A stretch of 64,000 bases of DNA from Vitreoscilla massiliensis (GCF_001457815.1 NZ_LN898216.1:1-64000); one strand, 5' to 3'; positions 26,834 through 35,519 are shown, numbered from the stretch's first letter. Notes: generated by a model not told the origin, from the letters alone. A program made the numbers and translations.

Positions 26834-27151
26834 ATGACTTTTAACGACAATTTGGCCACATTGGCAGCTGTAGACCATTTAAGCGGCCTGAACGTCTTAG
26901 ATGAACACGGTGTCGTGATACACCACATTCCTGCTATCGCAGGCAAAATGGGCAGCTTGAAGCTCTACCATGCGCTGGCACAACAGTTTGATGGTCAATT
27001 GCATGCCATCGCCGCCACCCAAGGTTTGGTGTGGTTTGCCGAACATGTGGCCGATGCTGCCGCTAACCCAGGCAAACACCCGAATGTGGATTTGTTGGTA
27101 TTGGTACAAGCACAAAACAAACTTTATCGCTTACAAGCCATTGCCAAATAA
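26834..27151 (+). CDS. DUF2322 family protein
   Basis: This 105-residue protein matches DUF2322 by LATLAAVDHLSGLNVLDEHG, HIPAIAGKMGSLKLYHAL and AEHVADAAANPGKHPNVDLL. The function is unknown. ATG at 26834 is preferred over 26828 because AAAGGA lies 5 bases upstream. A DUS variant ending GAA is read in frame as SGLN near residue 17. The stop codon shares its last A with a full DUS at 27151-27162. It is the last gene of the purN unit. Confidence 0.85.
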   Translation: MTFNDNLATLAAVDHLSGLNVLDEHGVVIHHIPAIAGKMGSLKLYHALAQQFDGQLHAIAATQGLVWFAEHVADAAANPGKHPNVDLLVLVQAQNKLYRLQAIAK

Positions 27152-27162
27152 GCGGCCTGTAA
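27151..27162 (+). repeat. DUS overlapping the DUF2322 stop codon
   Basis: AGCGGCCTGTAA begins on the last base of the TAA stop. It is a single copy, directly before the intrinsic terminator. Confidence 0.7.
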
Positions 27163-27168
27163 ATCCAA

Positions 27169-27190
27169 AAAACCGCCTTACGGCGGTTTT
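27169..27190. terminator. Bidirectional intrinsic terminator
   Basis: AAAACCGCC and GGCGGTTTT form a 9-bp stem with a TTAC loop. A-run on one side and T-run on the other allow it to stop both the purN unit and clpA. Confidence 0.9.
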
Positions 27191-27207
27191 TCTTTTGATT
27201 CTTTGTT

Positions 27208-29481
27208 TCATTCCACTGCTTGAGCCAACTCTCTGTCGTTTTTGGCGGTAGGGAAAATCAATTGCACTTCGTTCAATTTATTGTCCCAGTCCACTGTCAC
27301 GCGGCCACCTTCGGCCAATTTACCAAACAACAATTCGTCTGCCAAAGCCTTGCGTATCGTGGTTTGAATCAAGCGGCTCATCGGACGCGCACCCATCAAT
27401 GGATCGAAACCTTTTTCCGCCAAATAGGCTTTTAAGCCATCGGTGAATTCGATTTCCACTTGTTTGGCCAACAATTGTTGCTCCAATTGCAGCAAGAATT
27501 TGTCCACCACTTGCTGGATGATGGCCTCATCCAAAGAGGCAAACGACACGGTTGCATCCAAACGGTTGCGGAATTCAGGGCTGAACAATTTGTTAATGGC
27601 CGCCATTTCATCGCCTGCCGCTTTCGAGTTGGCAAAGCCTATGCTTGGTTTGGCCAAACTTTCCGCACCGGCATTAGTGGTCATGATGATGACCACATTG
27701 CGAAAATCGGCTTTGCGGCCATTGTTGTCGGTCAAAGTACCGTGATCCATCACCTGCAACAACACGTTGAAAATGTCTGGATGGGCTTTTTCAATCTCAT
27801 CCAACAACAATACCGAATACGGCTGTTTGCTGATGGCTTCGGTGAGCAAACCACCTTCTTCATAGCCAACATAGCCCGGAGGCGCACCTATCAAGCGCGA
27901 TACCGCATGGCGCTCCATGTATTCCGACATATCAAAACGGATGAAGGGCACACCCAAGGCAAACGCCAATTGCTTGGACACCTCGGTTTTACCCACACCG
28001 GTTGGGCCTGAGAACAAGAAGCTGCCTATCGGTTTTTCAGGCTGGCCCAAACCAGAGCGCGACATTTTAATCGCATTCACCAAGGCCTCAATCGCCTTGT
28101 CTTGTCCAAACACCATCGATTTCAAATTGCGGTTGAGGTTTTTCAACACATTTTTGTCATCGGTAGACACTGTGGTTTCGGGAATGCGTGCCATTTTTGC
28201 AACAATTTCTTCAATCTGTTCGCGCGCAATGGTTTTGCGTTGTTTCGATTTCGGTTTCACTTTTTGCGCAGCGCCGGCCTCATCGATGACATCAATGGCT
28301 TTGTCTGGCAGGAAACGTTCGTTAATATAGCGCACAGACAGCTCTACTGCGGCTTCCAATGCTTCTTGCGTGTATTTCACATGGTGGAAGCTCTCAAACG
28401 AGGATTTCAAACCACGCAAAATGGCCACAGTTTCAGCAGGTGTCGGTTCACCAACATCAACTTTTTGGAAGCGGCGGCTCAAAGCATGGTCTTTATCAAA
28501 AATGGTGCGGTATTCTTGGTAAGTCGTTGCACCTATGCAACGCAACTGACCTTTGGCCAAAGCCGGTTTCAACAAATTGGAAGCGTCCATGGTGCCGCCC
28601 GACACACTGCCCGCACCGATGATGGTGTGGATTTCATCCACAAACAAAATCGCATTGGGCAACTCAGTCAGCTCTTTCAGGACAGCTTTAATGCGCGCCT
28701 CGAAATCACCACGGTATTTGGTTCCCGCCAATAAAGCACCCATGTCCAATGAAAACACGATGGCATTGCTGAGGTTTTCTGGCACTTGGCGGTGCACAAT
28801 TTGGTAGGCCAAACCTTCGGCCAAAGCGGTTTTACCCACCCCTGCTTCGCCCACCAGCAAAGGGTTGTTTTTGCGGCGGCGACCCAAAATCTGCGTAATG
28901 CGCAACATCTCATGCGCACGCCCGATTAAAGGATCGATTCGACCTGCCAAAACTTCAGTGTTCAGATTGGTGGTGTATTGCTGTAAGGCATTATCCATGG
29001 AAGCTTCCTTTCCATCCCCGTTCCCTTGTGTGGGTGATGAAGGCTCAGGCTCGATACCATGAGCCATAAAGCGCATCACATCCAAACGCGTGATTGACTG
29101 CTGATTTAAAAAATAAACGGCATGTGATTCACGTTCTGAAAAAATGGCCACCAAAACATCGGCTCCAGTCACTTCTTTTTTACCAGCACTTTGTGAGTGC
29201 GAGATGGCAGCGTGCAGCACACGTTGAAATCCCATGGTTGGCTGTGTTTCCACTTGATTCATCAAGTGTTCTGGAACGGTGGGTGTATCGTTGACTACGC
29301 TTTCGGTTAGACGTTCTTGTAAAAGTTCAATATTAGCATGACAGCCGACTAAAACCTGATGGGCAGTTTCATTGTCAAGCAGCGACAATAACAAGTGCTC
29401 CACTCCGATTAACTCATGGCGTTTCACACGAGCATAGGCATATGCTTCTTGTAGAGTTTGTTCTAAATCTTTAGAGATCAT
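27208..29481 (-). CDS. clpA: ATP-dependent Clp protease ATP-binding subunit ClpA
   Basis: This 757-residue AAA+ unfoldase feeds substrates to ClpP. The N-domain starts MISKDLEQTLQEAYAYARVKRHELIGVEHLLLSLL (given here as the family opening at residues 1-35). The two ATPase modules have Walker A GEAGVGKTALAEG and GPTGVGKTEVSKQ. The linker lacks the long coiled coil of ClpB. The ATG overlaps the clpS stop as ATGA, so translation is coupled. The gene converges with DUF2322 at a shared terminator. Confidence 0.97.
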   Translation of the reverse strand: MISKDLEQTLQEAYAYARVKRHELIGVEHLLLSLLDNETAHQVLVGCHANIELLQERLTESVVNDTPTVPEHLMNQVETQPTMGFQRVLHAAISHSQSAGKKEVTGADVLVAIFSERESHAVYFLNQQSITRLDVMRFMAHGIEPEPSSPTQGNGDGKEASMDNALQQYTTNLNTEVLAGRIDPLIGRAHEMLRITQILGRRRKNNPLLVGEAGVGKTALAEGLAYQIVHRQVPENLSNAIVFSLDMGALLAGTKYRGDFEARIKAVLKELTELPNAILFVDEIHTIIGAGSVSGGTMDASNLLKPALAKGQLRCIGATTYQEYRTIFDKDHALSRRFQKVDVGEPTPAETVAILRGLKSSFESFHHVKYTQEALEAAVELSVRYINERFLPDKAIDVIDEAGAAQKVKPKSKQRKTIAREQIEEIVAKMARIPETTVSTDDKNVLKNLNRNLKSMVFGQDKAIEALVNAIKMSRSGLGQPEKPIGSFLFSGPTGVGKTEVSKQLAFALGVPFIRFDMSEYMERHAVSRLIGAPPGYVGYEEGGLLTEAISKQPYSVLLLDEIEKAHPDIFNVLLQVMDHGTLTDNNGRKADFRNVVIIMTTNAGAESLAKPSIGFANSKAAGDEMAAINKLFSPEFRNRLDATVSFASLDEAIIQQVVDKFLLQLEQQLLAKQVEIEFTDGLKAYLAEKGFDPLMGARPMSRLIQTTIRKALADELLFGKLAEGGRVTVDWDNKLNEVQLIFPTAKNDRELAQAVE

Positions 29482-29801
29482 TCTGTAGCCTCCTCCACAG
29501 TACACTGCAATGGGTATTCACTCTCTGCCGCCAAATCCATCACTTGCGATTGCTTGGTGGTGGCAATGTCCCAATTAAACACCCCACATAATCCTTTGCC
29601 TTGTTCATGCACAACCAGCATCAAAGCAAATGCTCGGGCTTCATCCATGAAAAACACATTTTGCAATACATGCATGACAAAATCCATGGTGGTGAAATCA
29701 TCATTCAGTAAATATACCCCATATCGTTTCGGAGGCATCAATTCTTGTGCCAATTCATTTTCGGATTGCACCGGCGCCACAGTAGTGTGATGGACAGACA
29801 T
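29478..29801 (-). CDS. clpS: ClpA adaptor protein ClpS
   Basis: This 107-residue adaptor delivers N-end-rule substrates to ClpA. The core PKRYGVYLLNDDFTTMDFVMHVLQNVFFM and the conserved Met/His surface VVHEQGKGLCGVF are clear. The start is uncertain. ATG at 29801 gives the usual length and has GGA about 10 bases upstream; ATG at 29816 adds five residues. A dyad at 29824-29838 upstream could be an operator. Confidence 0.92.
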   Translation of the reverse strand: MSVHHTTVAPVQSENELAQELMPPKRYGVYLLNDDFTTMDFVMHVLQNVFFMDEARAFALMLVVHEQGKGLCGVFNWDIATTKQSQVMDLAAESEYPLQCTVEEATE

Positions 29802-29823
29802 CGTAATTGGTTCCATAATTATA

Positions 29824-29838
29824 TGAGAATGACTCTCA
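29824..29838. promoter_or_regulatory. Fur-box-like dyad upstream of clpS
   Basis: TGAGAATGACTCTCA matches the 7-1-7 Fur consensus (TGATAATnATTATCA) at 11 of 14 positions by eye. It lies 23 bases before the chosen clpS start. This is suggestive only. Confidence 0.25.
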
Positions 29839-30013
29839 ATTTCATTGTATGTTTTATGATTCATTGTGCGTAATTTTAACTTTTTTCGCAAACACTGCTT
29901 GACGCCTTGGGGTAAACAACGGTAAAACGTCATCAGTGGTAGGGCAATTGAACAAATGTTCGTGCGTTTACTGCATTTTTTATCAAATTTGTTTTATAGA
30001 GTTAGGAAGTTTC

Positions 30014-30217
30014 ATGGCAACAGGTACTGTTAAATGGTTTAACGACGCTAAAGGTTTCGGTTTCATCACTCCTGATGAAGGTGGCGAAGATTTGTTCGCT
30101 CACTTCTCAGCGATCAACATGAACGGTTTCAAAACCTTGAAAGAAGGTCAACGCGTGACTTTTGATGTAACTGAAGGCCCTAAAGGCAAACAAGCATCAA
30201 ACATTCAAGCTGCATAA
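30014..30217 (+). CDS. Cold-shock protein (CspA family)
   Basis: This 67-residue single-domain protein binds single-stranded nucleic acids. Both RNA-binding motifs are present: KWFNDAKGFGFITPD and DLFAHFSAINM. AGGA lies 6 bases before the ATG at 30014, and the leader is long and AT-rich, as in many csp genes. It is monocistronic and ends in a clear terminator. Confidence 0.96.
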   Translation: MATGTVKWFNDAKGFGFITPDEGGEDLFAHFSAINMNGFKTLKEGQRVTFDVTEGPKGKQASNIQAA

Positions 30218-30233
30218 GCTAGCGTGACATGCA

Positions 30234-30257
30234 GCCACCAAGCGGGTGGCTTTTTTA
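30234..30257 (+). terminator. Intrinsic terminator of the cold-shock gene
   Basis: GCCACC and GGTGGC pair across a short loop and are followed by six T, 16 bases past the stop. Confidence 0.85.
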
Positions 30258-30301
30258 TTAAAGCCTGTTGCTAAGTTTTACCCATAAACCATGTTACAGC
30301 G

Positions 30302-30336
30302 AAAATAAGAGCACATTTTATGTGCTCTTATTTTTT
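30302..30336. terminator. Bidirectional intrinsic terminator
   Basis: AAAATAAGAGCACA and TGTGCTCTTATTTT form a perfect 14-bp stem with a 5-nt loop. It sits directly at the end of the minus-strand lipoprotein gene and can also catch readthrough from the cold-shock gene. Confidence 0.88.
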
Positions 30337-30931
30337 ATTGCGCCGCCGCTATTACTTTCGCATATTCGGCTTTGCTGTCAGCACTGACCACCATAGGTTG
30401 GTACAAAACATGTTGCTTGTGATCCACATCTTCCACTTCGATTTTAAATACAAACATTGAATCTTGCGTGACATCGCTTAACCAAGCCGCTTGGCTTACA
30501 GGCCGGCCTGTAGAAACCGCATGCCAACGCTGCGCTTGGATGTTCACTTTGCCACCATTGACCAGATGGCGCCACTTGTCGCCATTTTCAAGCTGTGGTC
30601 GCGCGTCTATGAGTAAAGTTTGCACTTGGCCATTGTTCAATACTTGCGAAACGGTGATTTTATTCGGCGTCAGCGCCTTGGTGTTCACCATCACATCCCA
30701 TGCAAAATACACTTGTTTCTTCAAGGGGTTCTGATACAACATCAAGCCCAAGCCTTCAACTTTGTACACGCCATTATCAGCCGGCAAAGCACCACGTTTG
30801 GTGAAATCAAATGTCTGCGTCTGCCCATTGTCCAGCTTGAAATCCAACTGTCGGCTTGGAGTGAGGTTTTGACATGCAGCCAAGAGCAAGACCGTGGCTG
30901 TTAGCAATAAGTGCTGTGATGTCTTACACAT
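30335..30931 (-). CDS. Hypothetical lipoprotein
   Basis: This 198-residue protein has a lipoprotein signal (MCKTSQHLLLTATVLLLAAC). The mature part is beta-rich, with an opening LDFKLDNGQTQTFDFTKRGALPADNGVY and a middle block YFAWDVMVNTKALTPNKITV. I do not recognise the family. The start at 30931 overlaps the end of the YbaK gene by 8 bases. Inside the gene two truncated DUS halves are fused into a 16-bp palindrome at 30497-30512. Confidence 0.7.
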   Translation of the reverse strand: MCKTSQHLLLTATVLLLAACQNLTPSRQLDFKLDNGQTQTFDFTKRGALPADNGVYKVEGLGLMLYQNPLKKQVYFAWDVMVNTKALTPNKITVSQVLNNGQVQTLLIDARPQLENGDKWRHLVNGGKVNIQAQRWHAVSTGRPVSQAAWLSDVTQDSMFVFKIEVEDVDHKQHVLYQPMVVSADSKAEYAKVIAAAQ

Positions 30932-31442
30932 CGGTCTGTACCGCCAACTCTGCATCGCTGGGCTCTACTGCCAACCATGTGGCACCGGTCACGCGTTGCA
31001 ATTCTTGTGGCGTCACACCAAACACCGCAAATGGCGAACCAGCCGCCGCCCACACCGTCGCAAATTGCAACAAACGCACGTCTAACCACGTTTTCAATGC
31101 CACATCGTGCGCCAATGGTGGCACGCCGCCGATGGCAAAACCCACTTCTTGTTTGATGCGTTTGCCTTTGGCCATTTGCAAAGACATGCCCAATTGCTGT
31201 GACACATACTCCACATCCACGCGGTGTCCGCCAGAGGCCACTATCAACACCAATTCGCCGCTGTCGGCGCTTTCAAATACCAACGAGCTGGCAATTTCAC
31301 TGGGGGTGCAGCCCAACACATCCGCCGCCATTTGCGCCGTGCGCGTGCTGTCGCTCAACACCCGAAATTCATGTGCCACTTGCTGCTCGTTCAATACTTT
31401 GTGTACTTTTTGCACACTGTCACTCAACAGTAAATCTTCCAT
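30924..31442 (-). CDS. YbaK/EbsC family aminoacyl-tRNA deacylase
   Basis: This 172-residue protein has the YbaK/ProX fold, whose members clear mischarged aminoacyl-tRNA (for example Cys-tRNA-Pro). The opening SVQKVHKVLNEQQVAHEFRVLSDS, the block EIASSLVFESADSGELVLIVASGGHRVD and the glycine-rich QEVGFAIGGVPPLAHD are typical. The start at 31442 is set by the domain and a GAAG-type ribosome binding site. It overlaps the following lipoprotein gene, so both are on one transcript. The exact tRNA substrate is not shown. Confidence 0.88.
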   Translation of the reverse strand: MEDLLLSDSVQKVHKVLNEQQVAHEFRVLSDSTRTAQMAADVLGCTPSEIASSLVFESADSGELVLIVASGGHRVDVEYVSQQLGMSLQMAKGKRIKQEVGFAIGGVPPLAHDVALKTWLDVRLLQFATVWAAAGSPFAVFGVTPQELQRVTGATWLAVEPSDAELAVQTDV

Positions 31443-31532
31443 CTTCTTCGCTTTTGTCTGTGTAAAAAATGCCGCTCGCGGATAATTGTTACCGATTTCA
31501 AGTATAATGAAATGAAAACAAGGAGTCACACC

Positions 31533-32009
31533 ATGGCTGAAACCGAAACCGCATTATACGTCCATCCTGAATTTGGACGTTTGCAATTGTATTTTCAACA
31601 AGATGCGTTGGTTGCAGTGGACTTGCCGTTTAAGCCCGCGTTTACAGGCCATTTTAGGGCGCTTCCCAGCGAGTGGCAACACAAGCTCGATGCTTATTTT
31701 GCCGGCACACTCAAGGATTTTGAAGTGCCTGTGAGCCCATTGGGCACGGCGCACGACATCAAAGTCTGGCAAGCGATGGTGGCGATTCCTTATGGACAAA
31801 CCCGCAGTTATGGCGACATCGCCCAAGAAATCGGCTCGGCGGCACAAGCCGTGGGCAATGCTTGCGGACGCAATCCCATGCCCATCATCATCCCCTGCCA
31901 CCGCATTGTTGGCCGCCATGGCATAGGCGGTTTTTCAGGCAGTCGTGGCGATGAAACCGTTTCCGTCAAACACTGGTTATTAGAACATGAACGCACTCAC
32001 GCCCACTGA
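31533..32009 (+). CDS. ogt: Methylated-DNA--protein-cysteine methyltransferase
   Basis: This 158-residue suicide enzyme repairs O6-methylguanine by moving the methyl group to its own Cys. The active site PIIIPCHRIVG is near residue 120, and the DNA-binding helix IPYGQTRSYGDIAQEIGSAAQAVGNACGRN precedes it in blocks as expected. AAGGAG upstream fixes the start at 31533. It overlaps xerD by 23 bases and opens an ogt-xerD-dinB-GT8 unit. Confidence 0.94.
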   Translation: MAETETALYVHPEFGRLQLYFQQDALVAVDLPFKPAFTGHFRALPSEWQHKLDAYFAGTLKDFEVPVSPLGTAHDIKVWQAMVAIPYGQTRSYGDIAQEIGSAAQAVGNACGRNPMPIIIPCHRIVGRHGIGGFSGSRGDETVSVKHWLLEHERTHAH

Positions 32010-32874
32010 TTACATTGATTTATTGCTGGAACAACTGTGGTTGCAAGAGCGCTTGAGTCAAAACACCTTAGATGCCTATCGCCGCGATTTGCACAAATTA
32101 CACGACCGTTTGCTCACCGAGCATGTGCATTGGTTCAATTGCGATGGTGTGCAACTGTCACATGCCTTGTTCAATAATGATGAGAAACCTACTTCACAAG
32201 CGCGGGCTTTATCGGCCTGTAAACGCTTGTATGCGTATTTCAATGAGCAAAATCTGAAGCACCAAGAGCCGCTGTTTTACTTGCAAAGACCGAAAATCGG
32301 CCGCGCCTTACCGCCCATCATCACCGAAGACCAAATTGATGCCTTGCTGGCTGCGCCCGATGTCGACAGCCCGCACGGCTTGCGCGATAAGGCCTTGTTG
32401 GAATTGATGTACGCCACCGGCATGCGTGTATCCGAGGCCGTCGGTTTGCAACTCGGTTATGTGGACTTGCAACAAGGCGTGGTCACCACCATAGGCAAAG
32501 GCGATAAGCAGCGTTTAATCCCACTGGGTGAGGAAGCGTGTGAATGGATGGCAGAATATTTGCTGCATGCGCGGCCGTTTTTGCTCAAACAAAAACCGTG
32601 TGATTATGTCTTTGTCAGCCAAAAACGCGTCGGCATGACGCGGCAATTGGCGTGGATGATTGTCGATAAATATGCGACACAAATTGGCATACAACACATC
32701 AGTCCGCACAAATTGCGGCATGCATTTGCGACGCATTTGGTCAACCATGGTGCCGATTTGCGCGTGGTGCAAATGCTGCTCGGCCATGCCGACATCAACA
32801 CCACCCAAATCTACACCCATGTGGCGAATGAGCGCTTGAAACACCTGATAGAACAACACCATCCGCGCGGTTAA
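31987..32874 (+). CDS. xerD: Tyrosine recombinase XerD
   Basis: This 295-residue recombinase resolves chromosome dimers at dif together with XerC. The SAM-like N-terminal domain (about 10-95) precedes the catalytic domain. Catalytic residues are visible in order: Arg in TGMRVSEA, Lys in GKGDKQR, His and Arg in HKLRHAFATH, His in LLGHADINTTQIYTH, and the nucleophile Tyr in IYTH. XerD rather than an integrase is inferred from the length and housekeeping neighbourhood. A partial DUS is read in the linker as ACKRL. Confidence 0.92.
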   Translation: MNALTPTDYIDLLLEQLWLQERLSQNTLDAYRRDLHKLHDRLLTEHVHWFNCDGVQLSHALFNNDEKPTSQARALSACKRLYAYFNEQNLKHQEPLFYLQRPKIGRALPPIITEDQIDALLAAPDVDSPHGLRDKALLELMYATGMRVSEAVGLQLGYVDLQQGVVTTIGKGDKQRLIPLGEEACEWMAEYLLHARPFLLKQKPCDYVFVSQKRVGMTRQLAWMIVDKYATQIGIQHISPHKLRHAFATHLVNHGADLRVVQMLLGHADINTTQIYTHVANERLKHLIEQHHPRG

Positions 32875-32883
32875 TGCACGAGT

Positions 32884-32896
32884 TTACAGGCCGCTT
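32884..32896 (-). repeat. DUS abutting the dinB start codon
   Basis: TTACAGGCCGCTT ends at the base before the dinB ATG, occupying the place of the ribosome binding site. No Shine-Dalgarno is visible, so dinB may rely on translational coupling to xerD. Confidence 0.7.
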
Positions 32897-33967
32897 ATGA
32901 GTCACATTGTGCGCAAAATCATCCACATCGATATGGACGCTTTCTTTGCCTCGGTCGAATTGCGCGACCGTCCAGATTTGCGCGAGCAGCCGGTGGTGGT
33001 GGCTTGGGAAGGCGCACGTTCAGTGGTGTGTGCAGCCTCTTATCCAGCGCGCAAATTTGGCTTGCGTTCGGCCATGCCGCTGAGTGTGGCCAAGCGTTTG
33101 TGTCCGCATGTAGTGTGTTTGCCGCCGCGCTTTCCCGAATACCAACAGGTGTCGCGTCACATCCACCATATTTTTGCGCGCCATACCGAGCTGATTGAGC
33201 CTTTGTCTTTGGACGAGGCCTACTTGGATGTCACCCACAACAAGCAAAACCTGCCTTATGCCTGCGAAGTGGCCAGTCACATTCGCGCCGATATTTTGGC
33301 CGAAACCGGTTTAACCGCCTCGGCCGGCATCGCCCCGAACAAATTTTTGGCCAAAATTGCCTCGGATTGGCGCAAACCCAATGGCCAAACCACCATCGCG
33401 CCACAGCAAATATCGGCTTTTTTACAACACTTGCCTTTGTCGAAAATTCCCGGTGTGGGCGAAAAAACCCAGCTCAAAATGCAGCAATTGGGTCTGACCA
33501 TGCTCACTGATGTATTGCCTTTGAGCCGCGGTGAATTGGTGTTGCATTTTGGCAAATACGGCCACCGTTTGTACGACTTGGCGCGCGGCATAGACGACCG
33601 CAGCGTTAACCCCAGTCGTGAGCACCAACAAATTTCCAGCGAAACCACCCTCAGCCATGATGCATATTTGGACGACATCAGTGTGTATGTGCCTGAGCTG
33701 TGTCAGGAAGTGTGGGACAGTGCCGCCAAACGTCGTTATGCCGCGCGCACCGTCACCGTCAAACTCAAAACCGCCGACTTTCACACCCTCACCCGCTCTT
33801 TGAGTTTCAGCAGCGACTTGCTGCAAGTCAGCGATTTTCAGGCCGCTTGTCTGCAGTTGTTGCAACGCATGCCACAAGACGCGGCACTGCGTTTCCGTTT
33901 AATTGGCGTCGGCTTGAGCCAATTGCACCGCACCGACGAAGAAGGTCATCAATACTCGATGTGGTAA
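32897..33967 (+). CDS. dinB: DNA polymerase IV (Y family)
   Basis: This 356-residue translesion polymerase shows the palm motif IIHIDMDAFFASVELRDRP at residues 10-28 and the second catalytic pair in EPLSLDEAYLDVT near residue 105. The block LTASAGIAPNKFLAKIASDWRKPNGQ and the helix-hairpin-helix KIPGVGEKTQLKMQQLG are also present. Length is typical. No ribosome binding site is visible because a DUS occupies that position. It follows xerD by 22 bases. Confidence 0.96.
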   Translation: MSHIVRKIIHIDMDAFFASVELRDRPDLREQPVVVAWEGARSVVCAASYPARKFGLRSAMPLSVAKRLCPHVVCLPPRFPEYQQVSRHIHHIFARHTELIEPLSLDEAYLDVTHNKQNLPYACEVASHIRADILAETGLTASAGIAPNKFLAKIASDWRKPNGQTTIAPQQISAFLQHLPLSKIPGVGEKTQLKMQQLGLTMLTDVLPLSRGELVLHFGKYGHRLYDLARGIDDRSVNPSREHQQISSETTLSHDAYLDDISVYVPELCQEVWDSAAKRRYAARTVTVKLKTADFHTLTRSLSFSSDLLQVSDFQAACLQLLQRMPQDAALRFRLIGVGLSQLHRTDEEGHQYSMW

Positions 33968-34007
33968 TCGGCTACAATAAACCATCTTCTTGTTTGCCAC
34001 CTTGCCC

Positions 34008-34835
34008 ATGACGCCACCCACCTGCCATCCTGAAGCGCGCACTTATGTGACTGTTCTGTCTGACGAGAGCTACCTCAAAGGCGTGCTCACCTTGCATTAC
34101 TCGCTACTGCAAACCTATCCTGCCTACCCGTTGCTGGTTTTGCTCAATGACAGCGCCTCGGCACACACGCAACAAGTGCTGACGCAAGCCAACATCCCAT
34201 TCAAAATCCTGCCCAAACTCAGCTACCGAGCCAGCAGCAATGCCAGCATGCAACAAAAAGGTTGGGATGCGCTGCTCAACAATACCGCCGACAAGCTGAG
34301 TGTGTTCACGCTGACCGAATACGCCAAAATCGTTTATTTGGACGCCGACATGTTGGTGTTGAAAAACATCAATTATTTGTTTCGCTACCCTCATGGCAGC
34401 GCCGTTATTGATGTTGGCAACATCATCGAACCGTTGATGGAAGGCAAATACACCGCCGAACAATATGAATATGCACACCAATTTAATTCCGGTTTGTTTG
34501 TGTGCCAACCGAATTTAGACGATTACCAACGCTGTATGGACTTGTTGCAAACTGAGGTTGGCTTCGACCAAGAAATCTTGCGGCGGCTGTGGGCAGATTG
34601 GCAACACTCACCGCAACGCCAGCTGCCGCAAACCTGCAATATCTTCGCTGCCAATATGGCCGCTTACATCACTACAGGCGTGTGTGGTTTTACCGATGTC
34701 GAGGTCTTGCATTATGTGTATCAACCCAAGCCGTGGCACAAAACCGATTTCAATATCCACACCACCCAAGATTTTATTTACTTTATTTACCACGAGTATT
34801 TGCAAAAAGCCTTGCGTGCGGCCCAGCTGGCTTAA
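34008..34835 (+). CDS. Family 8 glycosyltransferase
   Basis: This 275-residue protein looks like a GT8 (glycogenin/galactinol-synthase-like) nucleotide-sugar transferase. The blocks TYVTVLSDESYLKGVLTLHYSL, the metal-binding DxD in IVYLDADMLVLKN, and FNSGLFVCQPN fit the family, as does the late HYVYQPKPW with its His. There is no signal peptide. ATG at 34008 is preferred over TTG at 33990. It is the last gene of the ogt unit, 40 bases after dinB; a link to surface glycans is possible but not shown. Confidence 0.85.
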   Translation: MTPPTCHPEARTYVTVLSDESYLKGVLTLHYSLLQTYPAYPLLVLLNDSASAHTQQVLTQANIPFKILPKLSYRASSNASMQQKGWDALLNNTADKLSVFTLTEYAKIVYLDADMLVLKNINYLFRYPHGSAVIDVGNIIEPLMEGKYTAEQYEYAHQFNSGLFVCQPNLDDYQRCMDLLQTEVGFDQEILRRLWADWQHSPQRQLPQTCNIFAANMAAYITTGVCGFTDVEVLHYVYQPKPWHKTDFNIHTTQDFIYFIYHEYLQKALRAAQLA

Positions 34836-34880
34836 GCAGTCATATCAACACAGAGACAAGAACACCATCCATACCTAGCA

Positions 34881-34920
34881 ATGCGGCCTGTAAACCCATA
34901 TCCAGGTTTACAGGCCGCAT
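34881..34920. terminator. Bidirectional DUS-pair terminator
   Basis: ATGCGGCCTGTAAACC and its complement form a perfect 16-bp stem with an 8-nt loop between two convergent genes. Confidence 0.75.
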
Positions 34921-34939
34921 GCATCATCCCAACACATGA

Positions 34940-35437
34940 TTAACGTGCAATAACAATGATGCCATGTTGCTTAAACAAAGCCGTGCTCACGCCATCACCG
35001 ACGCATAAGCGGCCGCTAAAACTGCCATCGTAAATCTGGCCGTTGCCACAAGAAGGGCTTTTGCTTTTCAAATACACGGTGGTGATACCAGCGGCCTGTA
35101 AGCGCTGCAAGGCCAGCAATGCCCCTTGCTTGAATGCCTTGGTCACCTCTTGACCGTGCGCATCCAGCACTTGCGCCGTGCCCTCCCACACCGCCGCACC
35201 ATCGCCACCGACAATTTCCGCTGGTGCGCGTGGTGTCGCCAAGCCGCCCAAGGTCTCGGGGCACAGCGGTAAGACTGTTGTTGGCATTGTGTGCATGGCC
35301 AAATCTGCCGCCAAAGCCGCGTCCCAACAATCGCCACCGTCGTAACGCACTTTGTGCCCACACAAACACGCGCTCACCGCCACAGCTTCCATATCAGCAG
35401 CGGTTTCACAGTGTATTTTTAAGGTTTTCACACCCAT
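34940..35437 (-). CDS. DUF523 family protein
   Basis: This 165-residue protein matches DUF523 (YbbK-like). It shows VSACLCGHKVRYDGG, LPLCPETLGGLATPRAPAEI, the FKQGALLALQRL helix, and LKSKSPSCGNGQIYDGSFSG. The conserved Cys residues suggest a metal or thiol function, which is unknown. The start is uncertain: ATG at 35437 has GGGGA close upstream, and ATG at 35392 would shorten the protein to the conserved core. A DUS at 35090-35101 is read as LQAAG. It is divergent from the His-rich gene. Confidence 0.85.
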   Translation of the reverse strand: MGVKTLKIHCETAADMEAVAVSACLCGHKVRYDGGDCWDAALAADLAMHTMPTTVLPLCPETLGGLATPRAPAEIVGGDGAAVWEGTAQVLDAHGQEVTKAFKQGALLALQRLQAAGITTVYLKSKSPSCGNGQIYDGSFSGRLCVGDGVSTALFKQHGIIVIAR

Positions 35438-35519
35438 TTCATCCCCAACGCCCAATGTTCGTGCTCGCTTAAAGCGTGTAACATCGCGGTATCTCAGTTT
35501 CACAGTAAGAAAGCCGATT

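Noticed and set aside
30497..30512. 16-bp palindrome inside the lipoprotein gene as a regulatory site
   Set aside because: It is two shortened DUS halves back to back within coding sequence, better explained as part of the DUS population.
31987..32874. XerD-like recombinase as an integrase of a mobile element
   Set aside because: It sits in a repair/housekeeping operon, has XerD length and motifs, and no attachment repeats or phage genes are seen.
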